62,338 nucleotides of DNA from Candidatus Eremiobacterota bacterium (lineage in GTDB: Bacteria > Vulcanimicrobiota > Vulcanimicrobiia > Vulcanimicrobiales > Vulcanimicrobiaceae). Location of the stretch: the NCBI GenBank assembly GCA_019235885.1, contig JAFAKB010000010.1:1-62338 (forward strand), read 5' to 3'. The notes under the pieces are model-generated. The model had not been told where the DNA came from, did no database searches, and saw only the letters and a list, made by a program, of their open reading frames with translations. The position numbers and the translations under genes were made by a program. Below, in pieces: positions 49,248 to 57,482 of this stretch (its first letter is position 1; every line of letters starts with the position of its first letter).

Positions 49248-49776
49248 AGCTTGGAACGAGGACGTGCTTCGGGCGCTCCCCCTTGGCTATCGGCTCGTGC
49301 TGCGCTGGTGTGATTACCTCGATTTCGAGGATGTGGTTTGCATCGACCACGAGTCGCTCTTCGAGTGGAATTTCGCCTATCGCGGTAAGGCGACTCGGCT
49401 TTCACGGGTAGTCTTCGGGAACGGAAGCCTACCGATGGTAGTCGTGCCTACGGCTCTCGTCAACGACACGCAGACGTTTGCTCTGCAACGGGCGGCCGAA
49501 CGAGGGTTCGAGAGCCGCCGTCCAATCTTCGAGCAGACCAATGGCGAGCCGATCACGCGGGCTTCGCTTTGCGCCGCGCTTGGACATGCTCTGGAACTGA
49601 CTCGGCTCGCCAGCAGCTCCAGGCGATTGAACCCGTTGATCGATTCGCCGGCCAAAAAAAATGACGGTACCGCCGTTCGCATGGACGACGCGCTCGCCGA
49701 TGAGCCGGTCAGCCTACGAGGGCGAAGCAGAGGCCGGGGCTGGCGATCGCCGGTGCGATCGTATGGTCGTGCTTGA
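49237..49776 (+). CDS. Unknown protein with chimeric C-terminus
   Basis: A frame of 179 codons from ATG 49237, overlapping the HTH gene end by 11 bp. Recognisable order is limited: LPLGYRLVLRWCDYLDFEDVV, VVFGNGSLPMVVVPTALVND and RRPIFEQTNGEPITRASL. The last ~20 residues are read out of frame from the trkA/dedA scar (49709-49820), so the original C-terminus is probably lost. Function unknown. Confidence 0.45.
   Translation: MLHEAWNEDVLRALPLGYRLVLRWCDYLDFEDVVCIDHESLFEWNFAYRGKATRLSRVVFGNGSLPMVVVPTALVNDTQTFALQRAAERGFESRRPIFEQTNGEPITRASLCAALGHALELTRLASSSRRLNPLIDSPAKKNDGTAVRMDDALADEPVSLRGRSRGRGWRSPVRSYGRA
49709..49740 (-). pseudogene. trkA 3'-end remnant
   Basis: On the minus strand these 32 bases, ending in a TGA at 49709-49711, match the last 32 bases of the trkA-like gene ending at 29455 at 26 positions without gaps. 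Too short to code. Directly joined to the dedA remnant. Confidence 0.5.
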
Positions 49777-49820
49777 ACGCCAAGAAGCGCGCCGCCGCGA
49801 CGGACGCCGCCGCCGCCTGA
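49740..49820 (+). pseudogene. dedA 3'-end remnant
   Basis: Reads LAIAGAIVWSCLNAKKRAAAT then DAAAA and a TGA. The intact DedA (32198-32836) ends LAIAGAIVWWRLNAKKRAAAT. At DNA level 55 of 63 positions agree (32771-32833 against 49740-49802). No other DedA sequence precedes it. Confidence 0.8.
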
Positions 49821-49939
49821 CAGCAGGACGAAACCCTTAGAAAAACTACGTGTAATCACGAATGGTTCGGCCGGCGCGCGGCGGCTAGCATGGCTTCATG
49901 GCCGCATGGAGCCCGTGCGCCGAGCGTGCGTGGCGTTCG

Positions 49940-52594
49940 TTACCCCATCATGTAGCGCGCCAGTTGCGTGCGCGACGTAACACTCAACTTCGCGAACGCG
50001 TTCGCGAGGTGGACTTCGACGGTCCGCTCGCTCAGAAACAAGGCCTGCGCAATCTCACGGTTGCGCTTTCCTTCGGCGACCAGCTCGGCGATCTGAACCT
50101 CTCGCCGGGTCAAGCCGTCTTTGCGGCGGGCCGTGCGGGGGCGCAGGGCGCGTCCGAGCGCCTTCGGGCGCCGCGCGCCCTCTTCCGGCACGGCGCAGCG
50201 CATGGCCAGCTCGGCGAAGAACGATGCGCCGAGCACGCCGAACTGCTCGGAAGCGTCGCGCAGAAGCGCGTTTCCGTCGGCGAGCCCCAGCGCCGCGCGC
50301 GCGTAGCCGCGGCTGAAAACGTATTGCGCGCGCAGCCAGCGCGAACAGCGCGGGGTCTCTTCGACGGCGAGCTCCTCGGCCAGCGCGCGGTCGTCGCGCA
50401 CCGCGTAGAGCGCGAGCGCGACGGGGACGAAGCAGATCGCGTCGATCGCGAGCGGTCGCCGGCGGAACTCGGTAACCTGGCGCGCGATCTCGGTCATGAA
50501 CTGCGGGCGCGGCTCGTCGTTGGCGGTGAGCATCCAGGCCGCGAGCTGGAACGCGCTCGGCCCGATCCCATGCCGCGAGGCAAGATCGAGGAACGGCAGC
50601 GCGCGCGCGCCGGCGCCGGAGCGCTCGCCGTCGAGCGCGCTCATCGCAACGCTGACGGCGAGCAGCAGCATCTGCTGAATCGCCGGAAGCCGGTCGAGGT
50701 TGATGCGCTCGAGCCGGTTGTCGAGAGCCTGGCGGCGGCCGCGCGCCAGATCGGCGACCGCGTGCAGGTAGTGCCAGTAGCCGACGATCTCCTCGCCGCG
50801 CGAGCCGGCCGCCGGGAATTCGGCCGTGCCGAGCGCGCGGCAACCGTGCTCCTCGAAATCGACGAACGTGTCCACGATCGGGAGCGAGAAGTCGAGGCCG
50901 GACTGCTGATTGGTGGAGAACGACTCGGCGACGCGCAGCGCGCGCTGCGCCGCCTCGTGCCGGCCGAGCCGCGAGTCGATCAGCGCTTGCGATTGGTGGA
51001 ACGAGGCGATCGCGAGCGGCGTCGCGCCGGGCTCGTCGCGCAGCTCGGCCGCGATCGCCGCGACGTGCGGCTCGTCGACGATTCCGGCGTACGTCGCCGC
51101 GACGGCGGCGCGCAGCTCCGAGGCCTCGGCGGGATCGTGCTGGTCTTCGATCGAGTGCTCAAACGTAGCGATCGCGCGCGCCGGATCTTCGAGATCGGTT
51201 TGGATCGCGACCAGCGTCGCGGCGAGCCGGCCGAGGCCGGCGGTGATCCCCGCCTCCTTGCCGTGGCGCAGCGCGCGAACGATGAGCGTTTCGGCTTCGC
51301 CGTAGCGGGTCGCGAAGCGCAGCGCCGCCGCGTACGTTCGGAAGAACGCCACGTAGCGCTCCGGCCCAGGCCAGCGCACGGCGAGCGCTTCGGCGAACGC
51401 GGCGGCGGATTGGTCCCAGCGCTTGAGCGCGTATGCCGCTTCGGCCGTGCGCGTCGCGTACTCGTAGCAGGTGTCGCGATCGCCGATAGCGGCCGCGTGC
51501 TCGACGATCCGGCGGTAGTCTTCGATTCGGCCGCGTTCGAGCGCGATGAACGCGGCGACGATCTTGCGGCGCAGCGGCATCTCGAGCGCGATCGAGTCGC
51601 GCACCGCGGCGCACACCGCGTCGTGGCGGAACGCGAACGCGCCGTCGCGCGCGCAAAGATAGCGCCGGGCCTGCTCGACGAGCTGCGCCAGCCGCACCGG
51701 GTCGGGGTAGAGCACGCTGAGCACGCGCTCCTCGACCGGTGCGCCGATCAGCGCGCAGTGCTGCAGGAACTCACGTGCCGGGGCGTCCATTGCCGCGAGC
51801 TCGCGCTCGATCTTCGCGCGCAGGGTGCTCGTCAGGTCGGCGGCCGGACGGCCCTCGTCGGCGCGTGCCTGCGACGCGAGCAGGACAAGATCGGCCGCGA
51901 CGCCCTGGGCTTGGTCGACGACGGTCTCGAGTACGTCGTCGGGCACGCCGGGATACTCCGCGCGCACGATCGCGCGCGCTTCGCTCGGCGCGAGCCGTCC
52001 CAGCGACAGTTCGGCGCTGCACGCCGGCAGATCGGGATGCGGCGGGCCGTCGTCGCGCTGCGCGCAAAGCACGCACAGCGGAACGTCGCTCAAGTAGGCG
52101 TACACGTAGCGCACGGCGCGCGCCGTCTCGGACTCCATCGCTTCCGCGTCGTCGATCGCGATCAGCAGACGCCGGTCAGCGGCGATCCCTTCGAGCAGCC
52201 GGCTCGCGACGATCTCCGGCGCGATCGCCGCCGCATCCGGCCCGCCGTTCGCCGCCGCGGCGCCGGGCTGCAGCACCGCGAGCGCGCGGGTGAGACCGCT
52301 CGCATACGCGCCGGCGTCGTCGCCGAGCTCGCGCAGCGCCGCGGACGTGAGATCGAGCAACAAGGCCAGCGGATCGCCGCGCGCGCCGGCGCAAGCGACG
52401 GAGAACGCGAGCCAGCCGGCTTCGCGCGCGGCGCAGACCGCGCTGCGCAGCAGCGTCGTTTTGCCGTAGCCCGGCGGTGCGACGATGCGCACGAAGCGGT
52501 GCTGGCGCAGCTCCGCGACGCGATCCATATGCTGGCGGATCGCCGCAAGATCCCGTCCTCTGGTACCGGACGAAACGAAATCGTTCAAGACCAT
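49940..52594 (-). CDS. LuxR/MalT-type ATP-binding transcriptional regulator
   Basis: An 884-residue regulator. ATG 52594 is preferred; the frame is open to 52714, but that would cross into the divergent gene. The N-terminal STAND-type ATPase has VRIVAPPGYGKTTLLRSAV (Walker A) and RRLLIAIDDAEAME (Walker B). A long helical TPR-like middle follows. The C-terminus is a LuxR HTH (GLTRREVQIAELVAEGKRNREIAQALFLSERTVEVH). It is divergent from the borosin-like precursor gene, with about 100 bp between starts, and is the likely regulator of that cluster. Confidence 0.88.
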   Translation of the reverse strand: MVLNDFVSSGTRGRDLAAIRQHMDRVAELRQHRFVRIVAPPGYGKTTLLRSAVCAAREAGWLAFSVACAGARGDPLALLLDLTSAALRELGDDAGAYASGLTRALAVLQPGAAAANGGPDAAAIAPEIVASRLLEGIAADRRLLIAIDDAEAMESETARAVRYVYAYLSDVPLCVLCAQRDDGPPHPDLPACSAELSLGRLAPSEARAIVRAEYPGVPDDVLETVVDQAQGVAADLVLLASQARADEGRPAADLTSTLRAKIERELAAMDAPAREFLQHCALIGAPVEERVLSVLYPDPVRLAQLVEQARRYLCARDGAFAFRHDAVCAAVRDSIALEMPLRRKIVAAFIALERGRIEDYRRIVEHAAAIGDRDTCYEYATRTAEAAYALKRWDQSAAAFAEALAVRWPGPERYVAFFRTYAAALRFATRYGEAETLIVRALRHGKEAGITAGLGRLAATLVAIQTDLEDPARAIATFEHSIEDQHDPAEASELRAAVAATYAGIVDEPHVAAIAAELRDEPGATPLAIASFHQSQALIDSRLGRHEAAQRALRVAESFSTNQQSGLDFSLPIVDTFVDFEEHGCRALGTAEFPAAGSRGEEIVGYWHYLHAVADLARGRRQALDNRLERINLDRLPAIQQMLLLAVSVAMSALDGERSGAGARALPFLDLASRHGIGPSAFQLAAWMLTANDEPRPQFMTEIARQVTEFRRRPLAIDAICFVPVALALYAVRDDRALAEELAVEETPRCSRWLRAQYVFSRGYARAALGLADGNALLRDASEQFGVLGASFFAELAMRCAVPEEGARRPKALGRALRPRTARRKDGLTRREVQIAELVAEGKRNREIAQALFLSERTVEVHLANAFAKLSVTSRTQLARYMMG

Positions 52595-52698
52595 CGGGCC
52601 ACCCGCCGCATAGCGAGACACCGCCGACCCGGTAGCGGTCCGGCGACGTTTCGACGCGGCCGGCGCCTTTTCATCGCCATCTGAGAGGAGAACGCACC

Positions 52699-53115
52699 AT
52701 GTCGTCCCCGACAACCGAGACCACGACGACCACGACGACCACGACGACGACCGTCACCACGACCGCCGGCGCCGCCGGCACCACCCAGAAGTCCTGGTCG
52801 AGTAACGGCCAGGCGGCGTATCCGATCACGACCGACAAGTCGACGCACCCGTTCTACGCGTTCGTCGACTTGATCGGCCGCGACCCCGCCGCGCTCAAGG
52901 CATTCTGCGACGACCCGAGCGGCGATCCCGCAGCCGCGAATCTCACTCCCGAGCAGAGGGCAGCGCTGTTGACCGGCCACTGGCGCAACATCGAGGCGCA
53001 GGTCGCCGCCGAGAACGACCAGCTCAAGACGGTCGTCTATGAGTACATCGGCTGGAACATGAAGGCCGTCGGCCCGGACATTCTCGCCGCGCTCAAGGCG
53101 AAGGCTCCTGCGTGA
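52699..53115 (+). CDS. Putative split-borosin precursor peptide
   Basis: A 138-residue protein with a GAGAGGAG ribosome site. Residues 5-22 are almost all Thr (TTETTT then a run of T). Residues 50-100 (HPFYAFVDLIGRDPAALKAF, then NLTPEQRAALLTGHWRNI) have the helical shape of the borosin-binding domain of SonA-type precursors, where an LTxEQxxALxxGD-like end is typical. The C-terminal tail (LKTVVYEYIGWNMKAVGPDI) would hold the core. The stop overlaps the methyltransferase GTG. Which residues are methylated is unknown. Confidence 0.7.
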   Translation: MSSPTTETTTTTTTTTTTVTTTAGAAGTTQKSWSSNGQAAYPITTDKSTHPFYAFVDLIGRDPAALKAFCDDPSGDPAAANLTPEQRAALLTGHWRNIEAQVAAENDQLKTVVYEYIGWNMKAVGPDILAALKAKAPA

Positions 53116-53906
53116 GCCGTCCGGGGCTCGTCGTCGTCGGCACCGGGCTTCAAGTGTCGGCGCACGTCGCGCCGCTGGCGCGCGCGCACGTCGTGCAGGC
53201 CGACAAGCTGCTTTACCTCACCACCGATCTCGGCGCGGCGGCGTGGCTGACCGAGAACAACGCGAGCGCCGAGTCGCTGGAAGGGTTCTACGCGCCGGGC
53301 AAAGCGCGCGCCGACACGTACGAGGAAATGGTCGAGCACGTCCTCTCGTTCGTGCGCGCGGGGATGCTCACGTGTCTGGCCGTGTACGGGCATCCGGGCG
53401 TGTTCACGTACGCGACGCACGAAGCGGTGCGCCGCGCGCGCGCGGAAGGCTACGAGGCGCGCATGCTGCCGGCGATCTCGGCCGAGGACTGCTTGTTCGC
53501 GGATCTGGGCGTCGACCCGGCCGACCACGGGTGCCAGAGCTACGAGGCGACCGACTTTCTCGTCCACGACCGCACGATCGACACGACGAGCGCGCTCGTG
53601 CTGTGGCAGATCGGCGTGGTCGGGAATCTCGGGCTCGTCACGCAGACGAGTCAACGCGGGCTGGCGATCCTCGCCGAGACGCTCGTCGCGCGCTACGGCG
53701 CGACGCATCCGGTCGTGGTGTACCACGCCAGCCCGCATCCCATCGTGCCGCCGACGATCCAGCGGATCATGATCGGCGGCATCCTTGAGGCGGAAGTGGT
53801 GCCGATGTCGACGCTCTACGTTCCGCCGCTGCAACCTGAGCGCGTCGACTGGGCGATGGCGCGCCGGCTGGGCTTAGAATGCGAGCTCGCCTGCGCCGAC
53901 GAGTGA
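53112..53906 (+). CDS. Borosin-type alpha-N-methyltransferase (SonM-like)
   Basis: A 264-residue tetrapyrrole-methylase-fold protein. GLVVVGTGLQ at the N-terminus, VYGHPGVFTYATHEAVRRA near 91-108 and AISAEDCLFADLGVDPADHGCQSYEATDF near 121-149 follow the split borosin methyltransferases. Tyr60, Arg66 and Tyr70 keep the Y-x5-R-x3-Y catalytic spacing of borosin enzymes (OphMA numbering Y66/R72/Y76). It should methylate backbone amides of the upstream precursor using SAM. GTG start, 4-bp overlap with the precursor gene. Confidence 0.85.
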   Translation: MSRPGLVVVGTGLQVSAHVAPLARAHVVQADKLLYLTTDLGAAAWLTENNASAESLEGFYAPGKARADTYEEMVEHVLSFVRAGMLTCLAVYGHPGVFTYATHEAVRRARAEGYEARMLPAISAEDCLFADLGVDPADHGCQSYEATDFLVHDRTIDTTSALVLWQIGVVGNLGLVTQTSQRGLAILAETLVARYGATHPVVVYHASPHPIVPPTIQRIMIGGILEAEVVPMSTLYVPPLQPERVDWAMARRLGLECELACADE

Positions 53907-53968
53907 ACGACGTTCGCCCAATTCGCACTTCTCTTTTCCACTCGCCAAAGCCGAAAGGAACGAGCCGT

Positions 53969-54538
53969 ATGGCAACGCTCAGAGTAACCCTTTCCAAACC
54001 CGGCCAACCGTGCGTCCAAGACGAAACGCCGGCCGGTGTTTTCCCGCACCCCGGATGGTACGCGTTCGTCAACACATGCGACGGACAACCGCTGGTATAC
54101 GCCGGCAAAGAGTACGGGCCATTTCCGGTCGACCACGGGTACGTCGAGATCAAGAACGTCCCGCCTGGGACGTATTACGTGTGGGCGCTGGTCAACCCGT
54201 TCCCGGTCGCGACGAAGGGACCGTATGCCGACGTCATCTATCAGTCGAATTTCGTCGCGCACTTCTCGATCATCGAAGTGTGTTGCAACGATTGTCCGGA
54301 AGACATCTGCGTTCGGCTCTACAACTCCGGCTGGCACTACTGCGCGACGGTGATCATCCACTGGTTCGCGACGCTCGCCGCACGCGGCCAGATCGATCCG
54401 GAGCTTGCGGAGACCGTTCACACGACCCTGACGCGCGCGATGGTGAAGGGCGACGCGCTGCCCGCCGACGCTCCGATGATCCAGCAGATCCAGCAGCTCG
54501 CAGAGATGTTCCATCGACAGAAACGCGCCGACCGGTAG
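53969..54538 (+). CDS. Unknown protein in the borosin-like cluster
   Basis: A 189-residue protein. ATG 53969 follows AAAGGAA. The N-terminal ~85 residues look like a beta-sandwich of the carboxypeptidase-regulatory type (GYVEIKNVPPGTYYVWALVNP). A Cys-rich patch EVCCNDCPEDICVRLYNSGW follows, then a helical C-terminus (HTTLTRAMVKGDALPADAPM). No signal peptide. Gene position after the methyltransferase, about 60 bp away, suggests a cluster partner; function unknown. Confidence 0.65.
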   Translation: MATLRVTLSKPGQPCVQDETPAGVFPHPGWYAFVNTCDGQPLVYAGKEYGPFPVDHGYVEIKNVPPGTYYVWALVNPFPVATKGPYADVIYQSNFVAHFSIIEVCCNDCPEDICVRLYNSGWHYCATVIIHWFATLAARGQIDPELAETVHTTLTRAMVKGDALPADAPMIQQIQQLAEMFHRQKRADR

Positions 54539-54734
54539 TCGCGAGCCGCAATTCCCGTAGCGGTTGCCGGTGCGCCGGCAACCGTGGCGGCGTCAGCTTC
54601 ATACAAGAGATCCGCGAGCCACCCGCTGCTTGATCCTACGCTTTTACGCAGCTTGGCAAGCAGAGGTAAGCAAGTATAAAACGTTGGCGATATGCTGATG
54701 TGACATCCTCCTGGGCCTGTCGTATCATCGGGGA

Positions 54735-56759
54735 ATGGCCTCCGAGCCGACACGCCTCGAACGCACCCTAGCGCAGCTTCCCGACCTGCCCGGCGTCTAC
54801 ATGATGATCGGGGCGGACGGGCGCATCCTGTACATCGGGAAGGCCGTGTCGCTGCGCAACCGGGTGCGTTCGTATTTCCAGGACTCGGCGGCGCACCCGT
54901 ACCGCACGACCAAGATGGTCGAGCGCGTCGCCGACGTGCGCACGATCGTGGTGACCAACGAGGTCGAGGCGCTGATCCTCGAGGCGAACCTCATCAAGCG
55001 CCACCAGCCGCCGTTCAACGTGCGGCTGCGCGACGACAAGCGGTTCCCGTACCTCAAGGTGACGAACGAGCCGTTTCCGCGGGTCGTGTTCACCCGGGTG
55101 GTGAAGGACGACGGCGCGCGCTACTTCGGGCCCTACACGAACGCGCACGGGCTGCGCGAGCTGATCGATCTGGTGCGGCTGGTCTTTCCGCTGCGGACCT
55201 GCCGCGAGCCGATCGACGGCAAGCGCAAGCGGCCCTGCTTGCAATACCACATCAAGCGCTGTCTGGCGCCCTGCGTCGGCTATCAGTCGGAAGAGGACTA
55301 CGACCGGCTGGTCGACGAGGTGGTGCTGTTTCTGGAGGGACACTACGATCCGCTGATCCAGCGGCTGCAGGGCGAGATGAGCGATGCCGCCGAGCACTAC
55401 AACTTCGAGGCGGCCGCGCGGTTGCGCGACCGCATCATCGCGGTGAGGCGCACGATCGAAGCGCAGAAGGTCGTGTGGCACTCGCGGATCGACGTCGACC
55501 TCATGGCGCTCGCGCGCGCGCAGGGCCAGGCCTGCATGCAAGTCTTCATGGTGCGCGACGGCAAGCTGCTGGCGAACGACTACTTCATCCTCGAAGGCGC
55601 GGGCGAGCGCGCCGACGCGGAGATCGTCTCGGAGTTCATCAAGCAGTTCTACACCGCGCGGACCGGCAACTTCGGCATGGACGCCTCGCACGAAGCCGAG
55701 GTTACCGGCTCGCCGCTGGCGCTGCGCGCGGCGCGCGACCAGCAAGCTCCGGTGGCAGAGAAGGTCCGCGCGCGGCGCAGGCGCGCGTACGAAGCCGCCG
55801 TGCCGAAAGAGATTCTGGTCGAAGCGAGGCCGGACGACGCCAGCGTGATCGAGGCTTGGCTGACCGAGATCAAGGGCGTGCGGGTGCGCGTGCTGGAGCC
55901 GCAGCGCGGCGAGCGCGTCGACTACCTCAAGCTGGTGAAGAAGAACGCGGAGCAGAACCTGCGCGCGTTCTTGGTCCACCAAGAGGCGACCGAGACCGCG
56001 TCGGCAAGCGCGCTGACCGAGCTCGCGGCAGCGCTCGATCTGCCGGAGCCGCCGCACCGGATCGAGTGCTACGACATCTCGAACATTCAGGGGACGAACT
56101 CGGTCGCCTCGATGGTCGTGTTCGTCGAAGGACGGCCGAAGAAGAGCGACTACCGGCACTTCAACATCCAGGCGGTGCAAGGTCCGGACGACTTCGCCTC
56201 GATGCAGGAGACGCTGCGCCGGCGGCTGCGCTATCTGCGCAAGGACGCGGACCGGCCGCCGCTCGCCGAGGGCGACGCCGCAACGGCGGCGATCGAGGCG
56301 CAGGCGCGCAAGCGCGAGCGCTTTCACGAGAAGCCCGATCTGCTGCTGATCGACGGCGGAAAAGGGCAGTTGAATGCCGTGGTCGAGGTGATGCACGAGA
56401 CGGACATGTGGGGCATCCCCGTCGCCGGACTGGCCAAAGAGCACGAGTGGCTGTTCGTCCCCGGCAACGGCGAGCCGATCGTGCTGCCGCCGGGCTCGCC
56501 GGGGCTGCATCTGGTGATGCGGATTCGCGACGAAGCGCACCGTTTCGCGATCGCGCACCACCGCAGCAAGCGCGGCAAAGCGATGACGCGCTCGGTGCTC
56601 GACACGCTCGACGGCGTCGGCCCCGTGCGCAAGAAGCGCCTGATGACCGCGTTCGGCTCGGTGCGCGCGATCAAGAACGCCTCGGTCGACGAGATCGCCG
56701 CCGTCAAAGGGATGACGCCGGCGCTGGCGTCGCAGGTGAAGAGCGCGCTCGGCGGTTAG
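54735..56759 (+). CDS. uvrC: Excinuclease ABC subunit C
   Basis: A 674-residue UvrC, which makes both incisions in nucleotide excision repair. It has the N-terminal GIY-YIG nuclease (LPGVYMMIGADGRILYIGKA), a UVR motif (HYNFEAAARLRDRIIAVRRT), the RNase H-like C-terminal nuclease (IECYDISNIQGTNSVASMVV; LLLIDGGKGQLNA) and helix-hairpin-helix repeats (DGVGPVRKKRLM; AVKGMTPALASQV). ATG start; a TATCAT lies only 6 bp upstream, so the mRNA may have almost no leader. Confidence 0.97.
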   Translation: MASEPTRLERTLAQLPDLPGVYMMIGADGRILYIGKAVSLRNRVRSYFQDSAAHPYRTTKMVERVADVRTIVVTNEVEALILEANLIKRHQPPFNVRLRDDKRFPYLKVTNEPFPRVVFTRVVKDDGARYFGPYTNAHGLRELIDLVRLVFPLRTCREPIDGKRKRPCLQYHIKRCLAPCVGYQSEEDYDRLVDEVVLFLEGHYDPLIQRLQGEMSDAAEHYNFEAAARLRDRIIAVRRTIEAQKVVWHSRIDVDLMALARAQGQACMQVFMVRDGKLLANDYFILEGAGERADAEIVSEFIKQFYTARTGNFGMDASHEAEVTGSPLALRAARDQQAPVAEKVRARRRRAYEAAVPKEILVEARPDDASVIEAWLTEIKGVRVRVLEPQRGERVDYLKLVKKNAEQNLRAFLVHQEATETASASALTELAAALDLPEPPHRIECYDISNIQGTNSVASMVVFVEGRPKKSDYRHFNIQAVQGPDDFASMQETLRRRLRYLRKDADRPPLAEGDAATAAIEAQARKRERFHEKPDLLLIDGGKGQLNAVVEVMHETDMWGIPVAGLAKEHEWLFVPGNGEPIVLPPGSPGLHLVMRIRDEAHRFAIAHHRSKRGKAMTRSVLDTLDGVGPVRKKRLMTAFGSVRAIKNASVDEIAAVKGMTPALASQVKSALGG

Positions 56760-56774
56760 CGCGTATCCGGCCGG

Positions 56775-57437
56775 CTAGAGGTTCTTCAGCGCAAACGCTT
56801 TCAGCGCGGCGAGGTCGCCTATGAAGCGGTTGCGATCGACGCTGCTGCCGAGGCCGGCGATCGGCGGCTGCGTCGTCGGGATCGAGCCGTCGGAGTATTG
56901 CCACATCACCATGCCGGGCGTCTTTCCGGCCCACCCCGGCGGGATGTTCGACTGATACGAGTCGTCGTTGTACGCGGCGACCCAGAGCGGATGGCCGGCG
57001 TATCCGGAACCGCCGTTCAGATACTCGCCCGGGAACGAGTACGACATGTAGAGCAGCATCCGCGCGCCCTTGAGATGCGGTTCGACCGCCTGCAGGAAAC
57101 CGGAGATCTGCGCCATGACGGCGTCGCTCGACATCCCGCCCGGAACCGCTTCGCAGTCGAGCGCCGGCGGGATGTCGCCGTTGCGCGGCGTGTAGACCGA
57201 GAGGAAGTTCGCCGCCTGCGCGGCCGGATCGTCGGTCCACGAGAGGAAGTGGTACGCGCCGGCGATCATCCCCGCGGCGCGAATTCCGCTGATGTTGTGC
57301 GCGAAGCTGCTCTGCACGTTGCCGCTGCCCTGCGTCGCCTTCGCGATCGCGAAGCTGTACCCGGACTCCTTGACGAGATTCCAGTCGATGTCGTTGCCCT
57401 GGAAATCTGAGACGTCGATGCCGTTGACGAATGCCAT
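56775..57437 (-). CDS. GH25 family lysozyme-like hydrolase
   Basis: A 220-residue GH25 domain. Catalytic features are GIDVSDFQG near residue 6-14, ATQGSG, GAYHFLSW near 62 and PALDCEAV near 90 with the Asp-x-Glu pair. WQYSDG near 180 closes the fold. No Sec signal is seen, so export is by holin-like or other means, or the enzyme acts after lysis. A four-helix holin-like gene lies 1 kb away on the other strand. Confidence 0.88.
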   Translation of the reverse strand: MAFVNGIDVSDFQGNDIDWNLVKESGYSFAIAKATQGSGNVQSSFAHNISGIRAAGMIAGAYHFLSWTDDPAAQAANFLSVYTPRNGDIPPALDCEAVPGGMSSDAVMAQISGFLQAVEPHLKGARMLLYMSYSFPGEYLNGGSGYAGHPLWVAAYNDDSYQSNIPPGWAGKTPGMVMWQYSDGSIPTTQPPIAGLGSSVDRNRFIGDLAALKAFALKNL

Positions 57438-57482
57438 GGTGGAGCGCGCCTTCGCGCCTGCTCGGGGCGCGGCCTGGCGGCG

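Noticed and set aside
49237-49776. Possible tyrosine recombinase (FEQTNGEPITRASL looks like an integrase segment).
   Set aside because: The catalytic R-HxxR-Y residues are not present in the visible part, and the C-terminus is scar-derived.
52712-52765. ACG/ACC tandem triplets resemble a short repeat array.
   Set aside because: They code for the Thr run of the borosin-like precursor in frame; no spacers, so not a CRISPR or a minisatellite of its own.
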